DNA of 64,000 bases from Leptospira paudalimensis (GTDB lineage Bacteria > Spirochaetota > Leptospiria > Leptospirales > Leptospiraceae): contig NZ_JAMQPR010000001.1 of NCBI RefSeq assembly GCF_026151345.1, forward strand, positions 1,718,231 through 1,782,230. Direction: 5' to 3'. The notes under the pieces are model-generated. The model saw nothing but the letters and a program-made list of their open reading frames with translations. It was not told where the DNA came from and made no database searches. Each line of letters opens with the position of its first letter. Within the stretch, counting starts at the first letter, position 1. The translations under genes were made by a program, and so were the position numbers. Shown here in pieces: positions 34,260 to 44,774 of the stretch.

Positions 34260-35644
34260 TATTTACCACCTAATAAAACTTTTGTGCGAACATAAGGTCC
34301 ACCGGCATCCACTTTTGCTGGTTGTCCTTTCCCGCAGTGGCCCGATCCCAAATCCCATTTAAATTCTTTGGAAACCATGTCCACATTTTGCAAAACATCA
34401 AAGGCAAGACCCGAAACAGTTACCCCTTTTAATAAACTCGTGATTTTTCCGTTTTGGATTCGATATGCTTTTTGTACGGCAAACATAAACTCACCAGTCG
34501 CATCTGCTTGGCCGTTTTTAGCTCCATCTAGGTAATACCCATCTTTGGTGTTTGCAATCATCTCTTCTAAACTAGAATCTCCAGGGAGTAAAAATGTATT
34601 CCGCATACGAATGAGAGGAACATCTCCATATTCCCAAGCTCTTGCCGAACCAGTTGGTGACACACCAAAACGTTCTGCAGTTTCACGGTTATGAAGATAG
34701 GAGGAAAGAATTCCATTTTTGATTATGACAGTATTGGTTGGAATCACACCTTCATCATCCACAGGGATGGTTCCACCAGCTCCTTCATAAAATTCTGAGG
34801 AACCAGAATCACATAACGTCACTAAGTCGGATCCAACTCGGTGCCCAATTTTCCCTTGGGCAACAGAACCTGAGAGAACAAAATCAGCCTCTACGGTGTG
34901 TCCAATTGCTTCATGGACAAGTAGTCCCACAATGGAAGGACTCAGGATAACAGTGGATAAACCGCCAAGTGGGAGTTCACTGGAAAGTAAATCCACAGCG
35001 GTTTTACAGGCTTCTTCCGAAATTTGAGAAGGGGATTGGCTTCGAAACAAACAATCCCAACCACCAGTGACACCGATCGAATGAGAACCTGATTCCAATT
35101 TTCCATCTTCTTTGGCAACAGCAGACACACGAAACTCTGGTCTTACCAAACTAAAAAAACTATCTGCTCCATCTGTAGTGACAATGGATTTTTCTTCATA
35201 AATTTCAGAATACCCACAACCAACTGACTGCAGTTTGGTGGAATTTCGCGTCGCTTCGTTTTGGATATCCAGGACCATTTTTAATTTTTCTTCCACAGAA
35301 CGAGAACGAAAGTCTTCAATCCCTTTTCCAATAAAGTCGCCAACTGCAAAATTAGCCTTTGGTAAATTTGGGATTTTATCTTTGCGAAGGGCAGAGGACA
35401 GCCTAGCTGCTTTTTTTGCGATTTGGATCGCGTTTTGGATAGCGGCTTTTGTGACTTCACTTGTAGAAGCAAATCCCCAAGTTCCTGATTCTAATACTCG
35501 AACTCCAACGCCAGTGCGTTTCCGTAAAGCAGTGGATTCCACACGCCCTCGTTCTGCAAAAAAGGAACGACTTTCTTTGTGGTGGTAACGTAACTCAACA
35601 AACCCAGATTCTTCCGATAAACATTCTTTTAAAAGGTCACGCAT
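34259..35644 (-). CDS. tldD: TldD zinc metalloprotease
   Basis: A 461-residue metalloprotease of family M103, forming a heterodimer with TldE. The zinc motif is LLVHEAIGHTVEAD, with HEAIGH near 265, and GGT-type loops in the barrel follow. N-terminal YHHKESRSFFAERGRVEST is typical. Start: the ATG at 35644, or GTG at 35647 one codon upstream. AGGATGG fits either. It follows yheT by about 40 bases on the same strand and overlaps pmbA by one base. The natural substrate in Leptospira is unknown. Confidence 0.93.
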   Translation of the reverse strand: MRDLLKECLSEESGFVELRYHHKESRSFFAERGRVESTALRKRTGVGVRVLESGTWGFASTSEVTKAAIQNAIQIAKKAARLSSALRKDKIPNLPKANFAVGDFIGKGIEDFRSRSVEEKLKMVLDIQNEATRNSTKLQSVGCGYSEIYEEKSIVTTDGADSFFSLVRPEFRVSAVAKEDGKLESGSHSIGVTGGWDCLFRSQSPSQISEEACKTAVDLLSSELPLGGLSTVILSPSIVGLLVHEAIGHTVEADFVLSGSVAQGKIGHRVGSDLVTLCDSGSSEFYEGAGGTIPVDDEGVIPTNTVIIKNGILSSYLHNRETAERFGVSPTGSARAWEYGDVPLIRMRNTFLLPGDSSLEEMIANTKDGYYLDGAKNGQADATGEFMFAVQKAYRIQNGKITSLLKGVTVSGLAFDVLQNVDMVSKEFKWDLGSGHCGKGQPAKVDAGGPYVRTKVLLGGK

Positions 35645-35684
35645 CACAAACCATCCTACGTTCTATTGTATTTCATTAATGAGA

Positions 35685-36692
35685 TTAGATTTTGGAATCA
35701 AAAAAATCGAGAAGTATCTTGGGTAACCAGCGACCTTCTGGATTATCAGGAGATGGATCGCTGATAAAACCCACATGCCCACCTTTTTCCGTTAGTACTG
35801 TCTGTAACATCGGAAAGGACTTCCAACGAATTTCATGCCATACTTCGGAAGGTACAACGGGATCATCATCCGCATGGACAATGAGTCCAGGGAGTTTGAT
35901 CCCCGGTAAATATTTTAAACTGGAACAAATATTGTAATATTCCAAAACATTCGTATAACCAGAGATTGGTGCCGTAAAAAAATCATCAAAATCAAAAAAC
36001 GACTTACTACGAAGGACCTGTTCCTTCTGTTTTTCAGTCAAATCATAGATCCCTGCGGAGACCTTTTCCTTCATTGTCTCCAAAAAATGGTCTCTGTAAA
36101 AATTCCCAGCACGAGAATCAATAAAATCACAACTCCGTTTTAAATCCAAGGGAGGGGAAGTTGCCGTAAAGGCTTTCGCATAATGTTCCCTCTTTTCTCC
36201 AAAAAACTTTAAGACCATATTGGCGGATAAGGAAAACCCTGAAACCAAAATGGATCTCGAAAAATGTTTATATATGTATTTCAATACTGCTTCGATATCT
36301 TCCGACTGACCAGCATTATATGGCTTTCTTGCAAGGCCTAAACCTCTACCACAATTCCGAAGGTTCATACGAATCACCCCATAACCTCGGTTAAGAGCTT
36401 CCTTTCCCACACTTACCATATAATGGGATTCGGAACTTCCTTCCATACCATGTACGAGCATGATGTAGGATCCATTCCAAGCAGAAGCGTGTTTTCGGAT
36501 TTGGGAAAGAGGGGGGTTGTGTTCAAGCCAAAGTATATCCCCAGACCCATCGTTTGTGGGAATGAGGATACTTTCTGAATAATACTCATCCTCCAGTGCA
36601 TTGTCTGGAGGAAACAGTACATTGTAGACAGTTTGAAGGTGACGACCTTCTAAAAATCTTCTAGGTTTAAACTCTTTGTTAGACGACGTCAA
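35685..36692 (-). CDS. YheT-like alpha/beta hydrolase
   Basis: A 335-residue cytoplasmic alpha/beta hydrolase of the YheT (AB_hydrolase_4) family. N-terminal [20 protein letters not shown] is a hallmark. Catalytic triad candidates are the nucleophile in SGFSLSAN, Asp in [10 protein letters not shown] and His in KGGHVGF. The usual elbow in this family is GFSLGGN, so Gly-Gly is replaced by Ser-Ala here, which may narrow the active site. Substrate unknown. It overlaps clpP by 14 bp and belongs to the eno-ftsB-clpP-yheT-tldD run. Confidence 0.88.
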   Translation of the reverse strand: MTSSNKEFKPRRFLEGRHLQTVYNVLFPPDNALEDEYYSESILIPTNDGSGDILWLEHNPPLSQIRKHASAWNGSYIMLVHGMEGSSESHYMVSVGKEALNRGYGVIRMNLRNCGRGLGLARKPYNAGQSEDIEAVLKYIYKHFSRSILVSGFSLSANMVLKFFGEKREHYAKAFTATSPPLDLKRSCDFIDSRAGNFYRDHFLETMKEKVSAGIYDLTEKQKEQVLRSKSFFDFDDFFTAPISGYTNVLEYYNICSSLKYLPGIKLPGLIVHADDDPVVPSEVWHEIRWKSFPMLQTVLTEKGGHVGFISDPSPDNPEGRWLPKILLDFFDSKI

Positions 36693-37287
36693 TTGTGTTT
36701 ACGATCTTATCAACGATGCCATAAGCAAGTGCTTGTTCTGCATCCATATAATAATCGCGATCAGTGTCTTCCACCAATTGTTCGTAGGATTTTCCACAAG
36801 CTTCCGCTAACATCTGATTGAGTTTTTCTTTGGTTTTGACTATGTCCTGTGCATGGATGAGTAAATCCGTTGCAGGAGCTTGGATTTGCCCACCAATCGA
36901 TGGTTGGTGGATCATCACACGACCATTAGGCCATATGTAACGATTTCCTTTTTTGCCACCAATGAGGAGAATGGATCCCATTGAAGCTGCCATACCCATA
37001 CAAACTGTGTGTACGGGAGAGGAAATCATTTGCATCGTGTCATACACGACAAGTCCTGAGGTGACAACACCACCAGGGCTATTGATATAAAATGTAATTG
37101 GTTTTCCAGGATCAACCATCTCTAAATACATGAGTTTGGCTGTTAGTTCCTTGGAGGATTCGTCAGTGACAGGACCCCAGAGAAAGATTTTCCGTTTTTC
37201 CAGGAACTTCTTTCCCATGTTTTTGTCGCTAATGAGGTCTTGGATGGTTTCGGTGATTTCTTTTTCTGGTGTTTCTTCTTCTGGCAT
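36679..37287 (-). CDS. clpP: ATP-dependent Clp protease proteolytic subunit
   Basis: A 202-residue serine protease subunit. Fourteen copies form the chamber fed by ClpA/C/X. Catalytic residues are visible: Ser in MAASMGSIL near 102, His in RVMIHQPS near 128 and Asp in TDRDYYMD near 179. A charged N-terminal extension ([10 protein letters not shown]) precedes the core. There is no ClpX next to it, which suggests a second ClpP copy or a separate clpX elsewhere. It starts one base after the ftsB-like stop and overlaps the yheT-like gene. Confidence 0.95.
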   Translation of the reverse strand: MPEEETPEKEITETIQDLISDKNMGKKFLEKRKIFLWGPVTDESSKELTAKLMYLEMVDPGKPITFYINSPGGVVTSGLVVYDTMQMISSPVHTVCMGMAASMGSILLIGGKKGNRYIWPNGRVMIHQPSIGGQIQAPATDLLIHAQDIVKTKEKLNQMLAEACGKSYEQLVEDTDRDYYMDAEQALAYGIVDKIVNTIDVV

Positions 37288-37288
37288 A

Positions 37289-37753
37289 TTAGTTCAGTCT
37301 TTTCTGGTTAGACGTATGAGGCAAGCGTTTCAGCTTGTAGTACACACCTAGAATCAGGAAAACACTAAAAGAAATAAAAAAGAATCGTAACAAAAAGAGA
37401 GGTGGTTCTTTCCATTCGCCACCTAAACCCGCTTCACGGATGGAAGTAGGAAGAGCCTTTGGTTTCGCACCAGTTTTCTCTGGAAATTCTTCAAATTTTA
37501 GCACATGTGCTGTTTCTGAAAGTAAGTAGTACTTTCGGGCTTCTTGTTCCAAGGCATAGGCATCATTTTTGAGTAACCTTTCCTTTTCTTCAAGCCCTTG
37601 GTTTTCAACCACAAGCCTCTCCACCTCTGCATTGAGATTCGTGAGTTCTTTTTCTAAACGCATACGTTCCGCAACCCCCGACTCGGACAAAAGTCCGAGG
37701 TAGAGACAAGCACAAACATAGGTTAAGAGAAGAGAGGCTTTGGTTGCTGTCAT
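37289..37753 (-). CDS. FtsB/DivIC-like septum protein with extra C-terminal helix
   Basis: A 154-residue membrane protein. The N-terminal helix (about 5-23) is followed by a coiled coil (about 28-65: [16 protein letters not shown]) and the FtsB-like [21 protein letters not shown] motif. This matches FtsB/DivIC proteins of the divisome, and eno-ftsB adjacency is seen in many bacteria. Unusually, a second hydrophobic helix (about 117-140, [20 protein letters not shown]) lies near the C-terminus, so the coiled-coil domain would be bracketed by two membrane spans. It lies one base after eno and one base before clpP. Confidence 0.75.
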   Translation of the reverse strand: MTATKASLLLTYVCACLYLGLLSESGVAERMRLEKELTNLNAEVERLVVENQGLEEKERLLKNDAYALEQEARKYYLLSETAHVLKFEEFPEKTGAKPKALPTSIREAGLGGEWKEPPLFLLRFFFISFSVFLILGVYYKLKRLPHTSNQKRLN

Positions 37754-37754
37754 T

Positions 37755-39071
<1,317 letters not shown>

Positions 39072-39178
39072 CTAAGGGATAATTTCCTTCCAGTCTTAGG
39101 AATTTTAAGCCTCTGACAATAAACTTTTTCGACAAAGAGCCTCGTTCCAGGAAAATGACTTAAAAAGAAGAGGGAACC

Positions 39179-40984
39179 GTGAACGAACGCCAAAAATTCA
39201 CCCGCAATTTTTCCATCATCGCCCATGTCGACCATGGAAAGTCCACTCTGGCGGATCGTTTGCTTGAGATTGGTCTTGTCACGGACCAACGTACGAAAAA
39301 AGACCAAATCCTCGATTCCATGGACATCGAAAGGGAACGTGGGATCACGATCAAAGCAAACAATGCTTCTTTCGACTACCATGCTAAAGACGGAAACGTC
39401 TACCATCTGAATTTAATTGATACTCCGGGCCACGTCGACTTTACGTACGAAGTGTCACGTTCTCTTGCTGCTTGCGAAGGGGTTCTCCTCATTGTAGATG
39501 CAAGCCAAGGAGTCGAAGCCCAAACACTTGCGAACCTATACCTTGCGATGGACCTAGACCTTCGCATCATCCCTGTCATCAATAAAATTGATCTTCCTTC
39601 TGCAGACATTGATAAATGCAAACTCATGATCGAAGAGTCACTTGGCTTGAACCCAGAAGAGGCAATTCCGATTTCAGCAAAAACGGGCCTAAATGTCCAG
39701 GAAGTACTCGAAGCCATTTGTTACCTACTTCCACCACCGGTTGGGGATGTGGATGCTCCACTGAAAGCACTCATTTACGATTCTTTTTTTGATACCTATA
39801 TGGGTGTTGTCGCCAAAGTTCGGTTATATGATGGAAAACTTCGTAAAGGAGAGATGATCCACATGATGAACATTGGTCGCCAGTTTACAGTGACGGAAGT
39901 GGGGATCAATAGGCTTTCCATGGTGGCTTGCGAAGAACTCCAAGCAGGGGATGTAGGGTATGTCGTCGCCGGTATGAAAAAAATGGGAGATGCGAAAACG
40001 GGAGATACCATCACTCATGCTAATCGCCAAACCGCAGAAGACGTAAAAGGGTTTAAGGACGCAAAACCAATGGTTTTTGCGGGACTATTTCCCATCAATG
40101 GGGAAGACTTTGATGCACTTGTAGATGCGATCGAAAAACTAAAGTTAAATGACTCTGCTCTTACCTTTGAAAGGGAAAATTCTGCAGCCCTAGGATTTGG
40201 TTTCCGTGTAGGGTATCTTGGACTCCTTCATATGGAGATCGTACAAGAACGTTTGGAAAGGGAATTTAACCTTGCCCTCATCACAACGGCACCATCGGTA
40301 AAATTTCGCATCACAACAACCAAAGACGATGTGATTGAAGTGGACAACCCAAGTAAATGGCCAGACCCCATTCTCATTGGAAAATCAGAAGAACCTTTTG
40401 TCAAAGCGACAATCATTGCCCCAGAATCCTATGTAGGAAATATCATGTCCCTCGTGATCGAAAAACGTGGGATCCACATGGATACTGTGTATTTATCCAA
40501 AGACAAATTGCAGTTAACCTACGAACTTCCCTTAGCGGAATTGATCTTCGAATTTTATGACAAGTTAAAATCCTACACTAAAGGTTATGCCTCACTTGAT
40601 TATGAAGAAGTGGGTTACCGTGATTCAAAACTTGTACGAATGGACATCCTTGTGAATGGGGAACCAGTGGATGCACTATCTTCCATTGTGCATAAATCCA
40701 AGGCAGAAGAAAGAGGCAGGGTCATCATTGAAAAACTAAAAGACCTCATCCCTCGCCACCAATTTATGATTCCACTCCAAGCGGCGATTGGGTCAAAAGT
40801 AGTAGCTCGTGAAAGTATCTCTGCTCTTCGTAAAAACGTAACCGCAAAATGTTACGGTGGTGATATTTCTCGTAAGAAAAAACTCCTCGAAAAACAAAAA
40901 GAAGGGAAGAAGAGAATGAAACAAATTGGAAATGTGGAAATCCCACAAGAAGCCTTTTTATCCATTCTCAAAACAGGAGACTAA
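39179..40984 (+). CDS. lepA: Elongation factor 4 (LepA) ribosomal GTPase
   Basis: A 601-residue translational GTPase that back-translocates or remodels stalled ribosomes. G motifs: [16 protein letters not shown] (G1), DTPGHVDF (G3), NKIDLPSAD (G4) and SAKTG (G5). EF-G-like domains II, III and V follow, and the C-terminal LepA-specific basic tail [19 protein letters not shown] is intact. Length standard. GTG start with GAGGGAAC upstream. Monocistronic or first in a run. A weak hairpin follows it. Confidence 0.96.
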   Translation: MNERQKFTRNFSIIAHVDHGKSTLADRLLEIGLVTDQRTKKDQILDSMDIERERGITIKANNASFDYHAKDGNVYHLNLIDTPGHVDFTYEVSRSLAACEGVLLIVDASQGVEAQTLANLYLAMDLDLRIIPVINKIDLPSADIDKCKLMIEESLGLNPEEAIPISAKTGLNVQEVLEAICYLLPPPVGDVDAPLKALIYDSFFDTYMGVVAKVRLYDGKLRKGEMIHMMNIGRQFTVTEVGINRLSMVACEELQAGDVGYVVAGMKKMGDAKTGDTITHANRQTAEDVKGFKDAKPMVFAGLFPINGEDFDALVDAIEKLKLNDSALTFERENSAALGFGFRVGYLGLLHMEIVQERLEREFNLALITTAPSVKFRITTTKDDVIEVDNPSKWPDPILIGKSEEPFVKATIIAPESYVGNIMSLVIEKRGIHMDTVYLSKDKLQLTYELPLAELIFEFYDKLKSYTKGYASLDYEEVGYRDSKLVRMDILVNGEPVDALSSIVHKSKAEERGRVIIEKLKDLIPRHQFMIPLQAAIGSKVVARESISALRKNVTAKCYGGDISRKKKLLEKQKEGKKRMKQIGNVEIPQEAFLSILKTGD

Positions 40985-40993
40985 ACGTTCCAT

Positions 40994-41030
40994 TGTGCCT
41001 ATATCGTTTTAAGGCACAGTCTGAGTTTTT
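40994..41030 (+). terminator. Possible terminator after lepA
   Basis: TGTGCCT (40994-41000) and AGGCACA (41012-41018) form a 7-bp stem with an 11-base loop. A TTTTT run starts eight bases after the stem. The distance makes it a weak candidate. Confidence 0.3.
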
Positions 41031-41098
41031 GATTCCTTCCAAAGAAAGAACTTGTAAAACTTTTTTTTATCGCCTAACGAACCTTTTTTGATTTTTAT

Positions 41099-42133
41099 AT
41101 GGAAGTAGAGTACCATTCAAAATTGATGTTTCCCCATGGTTATCCAGATCTTCCGATTCGAATGACCAAACTCGCCGATTTTACAATGATCCGCGATGAC
41201 CTACTTCCTTTTGGGTTTGGGACTAAATGGCGAAAGGTTTTTGGCATTATCAGTGATGCCAAAAAAAAGGGAACTAAACGGATTCTCCTTTGGGGTACGA
41301 TTCATGGAAATTACCTTGCAAGTTTTACTTCTATCTTGAGATTCTCTGGTTTTTTTGTCGAAACCATCACTTACACAAAAAATCCAAATCTAAAAACTTA
41401 CAACGAACGTTTGGTGAGAAATCATTCTCACAGGTTCCAATGTTATGCGAATCGCTCCCTTGCCTTGGAGGCATTTAATGTAAGGAGTCAAACCTTCGAT
41501 GGAATTTCTTTACCCGAATTTGGAGTCCATCCAGGCCAAATTCTTGGTCTCTCCCGATTTTGGCAGGATCTGGAGGAAGATATCCTGTTGGACCTTGGTG
41601 AAAGAAATAAAACAAACTCATCACAAACAACAAAAGCCATCCTGCAGATGGAAATCGGATCTGGAGTGAGTTTTTTATCTGCTTATGATCATTTTCACGA
41701 ATCTTCCATTTATGTCCAAGCTGTGTTGGTTGGTGAATCCAAAACAACATGGTTAGACAAAACAAGTGAATTACAAACAAAACTTGGATTAAAACAAATC
41801 CCCATCTGTGATGGGAATCTGATTGAAATCGCAGGTAATGATCCTTCGATACCTGAAACCACCTATGGATTAAACGAAAACTCGAAACGACAAAGGAAAC
41901 AAACAATTCGGTTTGGGAAACAAAATCCTTTTTTAGAAAATTGGATCGTGGAGTATTACCAAAAAAACCAAGTCCTATTGGAACCCATTTATAGTGCGAA
42001 ATCCGTTCACCACATCCTAACAAAGGAAAAACGATCAAACGAAGTTGATCCGAAACTTCCTTTGTATTACCTCCACCAAGGAGGACAAATCCAACACTTA
42101 GATTTAGTACATTCGCGGCAGAAACCATCATGA
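41099..42133 (+). CDS. Fold-type II PLP enzyme homologue, divergent
   Basis: A 344-residue cytoplasmic protein resembling 1-aminocyclopropane-1-carboxylate deaminase / D-cysteine desulfhydrase. IRDDLLPFGFGTKWRKV (near 32-48) aligns with the family's K-R-D-D...GGNKxRK, keeping the PLP Lys. LLWGTIHGNYLA aligns with the G-x-I-Q-S-N-H loop, but Q, S and H are changed. GSGVSFLSAYDHF matches the phosphate loop region, and EPIYSAKSVHHI the C-terminal D-P-V-Y-x-G-K. PLP binding is plausible, ACC deaminase chemistry is not assured. It overlaps a glycosyltransferase gene by four bases. No strong ribosome binding site precedes the ATG. Confidence 0.7.
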   Translation: MEVEYHSKLMFPHGYPDLPIRMTKLADFTMIRDDLLPFGFGTKWRKVFGIISDAKKKGTKRILLWGTIHGNYLASFTSILRFSGFFVETITYTKNPNLKTYNERLVRNHSHRFQCYANRSLALEAFNVRSQTFDGISLPEFGVHPGQILGLSRFWQDLEEDILLDLGERNKTNSSQTTKAILQMEIGSGVSFLSAYDHFHESSIYVQAVLVGESKTTWLDKTSELQTKLGLKQIPICDGNLIEIAGNDPSIPETTYGLNENSKRQRKQTIRFGKQNPFLENWIVEYYQKNQVLLEPIYSAKSVHHILTKEKRSNEVDPKLPLYYLHQGGQIQHLDLVHSRQKPS

Positions 42134-43113
42134 GCACAAAAACTCCACTCATATCAATCGTATTACCGACGCATAACAGACAACATCTGGTAGAACGTGC
42201 CATCCAATCTGTTTTAGCTCAAACATACCCCCATTGGGAACTCCATATCATCGATGATGGTTCAACGGACAATACTTGGTCCTTTCTTTTGGCGAATCTT
42301 CCCAGTTGGAAACGAAACATCCAATCCTTTGGTCGCTACAGTAAGTCGATCCAAATCCACCAAACAGAACATAGGGGAGTGAGCCATGCACGTAATTTTG
42401 GGATTGGGAAATCGGTGGGAGAGTGGATCTCGTTGTTAGATTCTGATGACGAGTGGTATCCAGAAAAACTAACCAAACAAATCCAATTCCATAATGAGCA
42501 TCCAGAAATTCTGTTTTCCCAAACCAAGGAAGTGTGGAATAAAAAGGGAAATCTCCTCGAACCAAAGGGAAAATACCAAAAACTTTCGGGTCATTTTTTA
42601 AAAGAATCCTTAGAAATTTGTATGGTCACTTGTTCCAGTTTTATGGCTCATCAAAAAACTTGGGAGATGGTGGGAACCTTTCGAGAGGAGATGAAAATCT
42701 GTGAGGACTATGATTTATGGAATCGAATCCTCCTAAAACAATTCAAAATTGGCCTATTAGAAGAAAACCTTCTCGTTCGGTATGGTGGCCACGAAGACCA
42801 ACTTTCCAATCAGTTCCAAGCCATCGAACGATTTCGGCTGTATTCTTTGTTATCCATAAGAAACGAACAAATCTCAAATGGGGAATCCATCCAAGACGAA
42901 AAACATCTTTCGGAGGAGGATCAAAGTTTTCAGAGAAATTCACGAAGTTTACTCAGAGACGCAATCTTGGAACGAATGGAAACCTTGGTCCAAGGAAGGA
43001 AAAAACGAGGGAAAGAGGTGCAATTTTTAACCCATTTCCAATCACTCTTTTCGAAGGACGAACCCATTCCAAAAAAGGATTTGTTGACTTTGTTAGATGA
43101 CTCCTTATTCTAA
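42130..43113 (+). CDS. Family 2 glycosyltransferase
   Basis: A 327-residue GT-A-fold glycosyltransferase transferring a sugar from a nucleotide donor, probably to a polysaccharide or lipid carrier. N-terminal ISIVLPTHNRQHLVERAIQS, DDGSTDNTW and ISLLDSDDEW (DxD metal site) are diagnostic. The C-terminal third is basic and less conserved, without membrane segments. It overlaps the PLP-like gene by ATGA and is followed after 21 bases by an exported protein gene. Donor and acceptor unknown. Confidence 0.88.
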   Translation: MSTKTPLISIVLPTHNRQHLVERAIQSVLAQTYPHWELHIIDDGSTDNTWSFLLANLPSWKRNIQSFGRYSKSIQIHQTEHRGVSHARNFGIGKSVGEWISLLDSDDEWYPEKLTKQIQFHNEHPEILFSQTKEVWNKKGNLLEPKGKYQKLSGHFLKESLEICMVTCSSFMAHQKTWEMVGTFREEMKICEDYDLWNRILLKQFKIGLLEENLLVRYGGHEDQLSNQFQAIERFRLYSLLSIRNEQISNGESIQDEKHLSEEDQSFQRNSRSLLRDAILERMETLVQGRKKRGKEVQFLTHFQSLFSKDEPIPKKDLLTLLDDSLF

Positions 43114-43134
43114 TCGATACGAATTGAGGCCTCT

Positions 43135-43965
43135 ATGAAACAACGTCTGGTATTATTAGTTATTTTTTTCACCTTCACGCTGATTGTTCCGATCCATTCC
43201 GAATCAAATCCTCCTTATGACATTCGGTTTCGGGTATCAGTCAATAATGTTCCTTTTCCTACTGAAACGAATCCATATTACCTAAGTCATATATTGGAAA
43301 TGCGAATTTTCCGACATTTGAAGTTGGATTTTTCACCAAGTGAAATTGAATCCATGGTGGATTTTATGATCACTCATGCTTCCAAAGAACACCCGAATCA
43401 AATTTATTTACCTGGGTTTGAGAAAGATGCAGATCTCATCATTGGATTTCGTTATATCGAAAAAGAGGGAGATTTACTCTTCCTTGTTGTTACCAATTTT
43501 AATGTAGAGACGAATAAGATTGATACGAGTGATTTCCAAAAACAATTGGCGACCATTTGTCAGGTTAAATCCAATCGCTTTGTATATTTTGAGGATTTAT
43601 ATTCGGTTAAAAAGGAAACTGAATACAAGGAAGAGGGAAAACTACTTAGTTTAGCAAATTTGTATTTAATGGACGAAGATCCAAATAACGACCAACTGGT
43701 TGAACCTTTACTCGATAAAATCCTGAAAGATGAAACAATACATCCGTTAGAAAAATTTTATGCATTTTTAACAAAAGGACAACAGGCATTGATCCAACGA
43801 AATTTTGTGGTAGCTGAAGACATCAAAACAAAGTCATCAACATATCTCACTTCTCTCAAAGGAGAAGACAAAGAACGTGCAGAATATATCCTTAAATTGT
43901 TTTCGAAAGAATTGGAAACGATGAAAGTATTCCAAAAAACAAATAACAAACTCTTCAAGGTGTAA
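43135..43965 (+). CDS. Exported hypothetical protein
   Basis: A 276-residue protein with a Sec signal peptide (KQRLVLLVIFFTFTLIVPIHS, no lipobox). The mature region begins with beta-like segments (IRFRVSVNNVPF) and has a helical C-terminal half (ETIHPLEKFYAFLTKGQQALI...). The C-terminus looks TPR-like but is short. I do not recognise the family. It follows the glycosyltransferase by 21 bases and ends just before a strong terminator. Confidence 0.7.
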   Translation: MKQRLVLLVIFFTFTLIVPIHSESNPPYDIRFRVSVNNVPFPTETNPYYLSHILEMRIFRHLKLDFSPSEIESMVDFMITHASKEHPNQIYLPGFEKDADLIIGFRYIEKEGDLLFLVVTNFNVETNKIDTSDFQKQLATICQVKSNRFVYFEDLYSVKKETEYKEEGKLLSLANLYLMDEDPNNDQLVEPLLDKILKDETIHPLEKFYAFLTKGQQALIQRNFVVAEDIKTKSSTYLTSLKGEDKERAEYILKLFSKELETMKVFQKTNNKLFKV

Positions 43966-43975
43966 ATTTTGGCAT

Positions 43976-44009
43976 AAAAAAACCCGGAGATTGATTTCCG
44001 GGTTTTTTC
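43976..44009. terminator. Bidirectional rho-independent terminator
   Basis: AAAAAAACCCGGA and TCCGGGTTTTTT (core stem 43981-43988 with 43997-44004) form a hairpin with an 8-base loop. An A-run before and a T-run after serve the plus-strand exported-protein gene and the minus-strand sdhB end. Confidence 0.9.
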
Positions 44010-44033
44010 TTTCAAGAGAACAATTCCAGTGGT

Positions 44034-44774
44034 TTAGCTGGAAATGTATTCTCTGTTCAGACGTGTGATAAAATTAACCGAAATTTCTTTCGGGCATGCA
44101 GCCTCACACTCGTATTGGTTTGTACAATTTCCAAATCCTTCTTTGTCCATTGCACTTACCATTTTACGAACTCTTTCTTTTTTCTCCACAACACCTTGTG
44201 GTAAAAGAGCTAGGTGAGAAACCTTTGCCGAAACAAATAACATTGCCGATGCATTTTTACAAGCAGCAACACAAGCACCGCATCCGATACAAGTAGCCGC
44301 GTCCATCGCAAGGTCCGCATCCACTTTTGGAATCGGAAGTGCGTTTCCGTCTGGAGCTCCACCTGTGTTTACATTCACATAACCACCCGCTTGGATGATA
44401 CGATCAAAAGCAGATCTGTCCACAACTAAGTCTTTTGTCACAGGGAAAGCTTTTGCACGCCAAGGTTCTATCACAACAGTATCACCATCTTTGAACTTAC
44501 GCATGTGCAATTGGCAAGTGGTGGTTCCTTTTTCTGGACCATGAGGAACACCGTTGATCACCATAGAACAAGACCCACAAATTCCTTCGCGACAGTCATG
44601 GTCGAAAGCAATAGGGTCTTCTCCTTTTTTGATGAGGCCGTCGTTCACAACATCAAGCATTTCCAAAAAAGACATATGTTCATTTACGTTGTTTGCCTCG
44701 TAACTGACCATACGACCTTTGTCGTTTTTGTCTTTTTGTCTCCAAACTTTAAGGTGTAACTTCATTGAATCCAT
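44034..44774 (-). CDS. sdhB: Succinate dehydrogenase/fumarate reductase iron-sulphur subunit
   Basis: A subunit of about 246 residues, holding the 2Fe-2S, 4Fe-4S and 3Fe-4S clusters that pass electrons from SdhA to the membrane quinone site. Cluster ligands: CREGICGSC near 60, then [11 protein letters not shown] near 155 and [14 protein letters not shown] near 215. The start is ATG at 44774, overlapping the sdhA stop by one base, with AGGAG upstream. A longer frame to 44867 lies inside sdhA and is rejected. The single-gene membrane anchor sdhC is type B (Wolinella/Bacillus-like). Confidence 0.93.
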   Translation of the reverse strand: MDSMKLHLKVWRQKDKNDKGRMVSYEANNVNEHMSFLEMLDVVNDGLIKKGEDPIAFDHDCREGICGSCSMVINGVPHGPEKGTTTCQLHMRKFKDGDTVVIEPWRAKAFPVTKDLVVDRSAFDRIIQAGGYVNVNTGGAPDGNALPIPKVDADLAMDAATCIGCGACVAACKNASAMLFVSAKVSHLALLPQGVVEKKERVRKMVSAMDKEGFGNCTNQYECEAACPKEISVNFITRLNREYISS

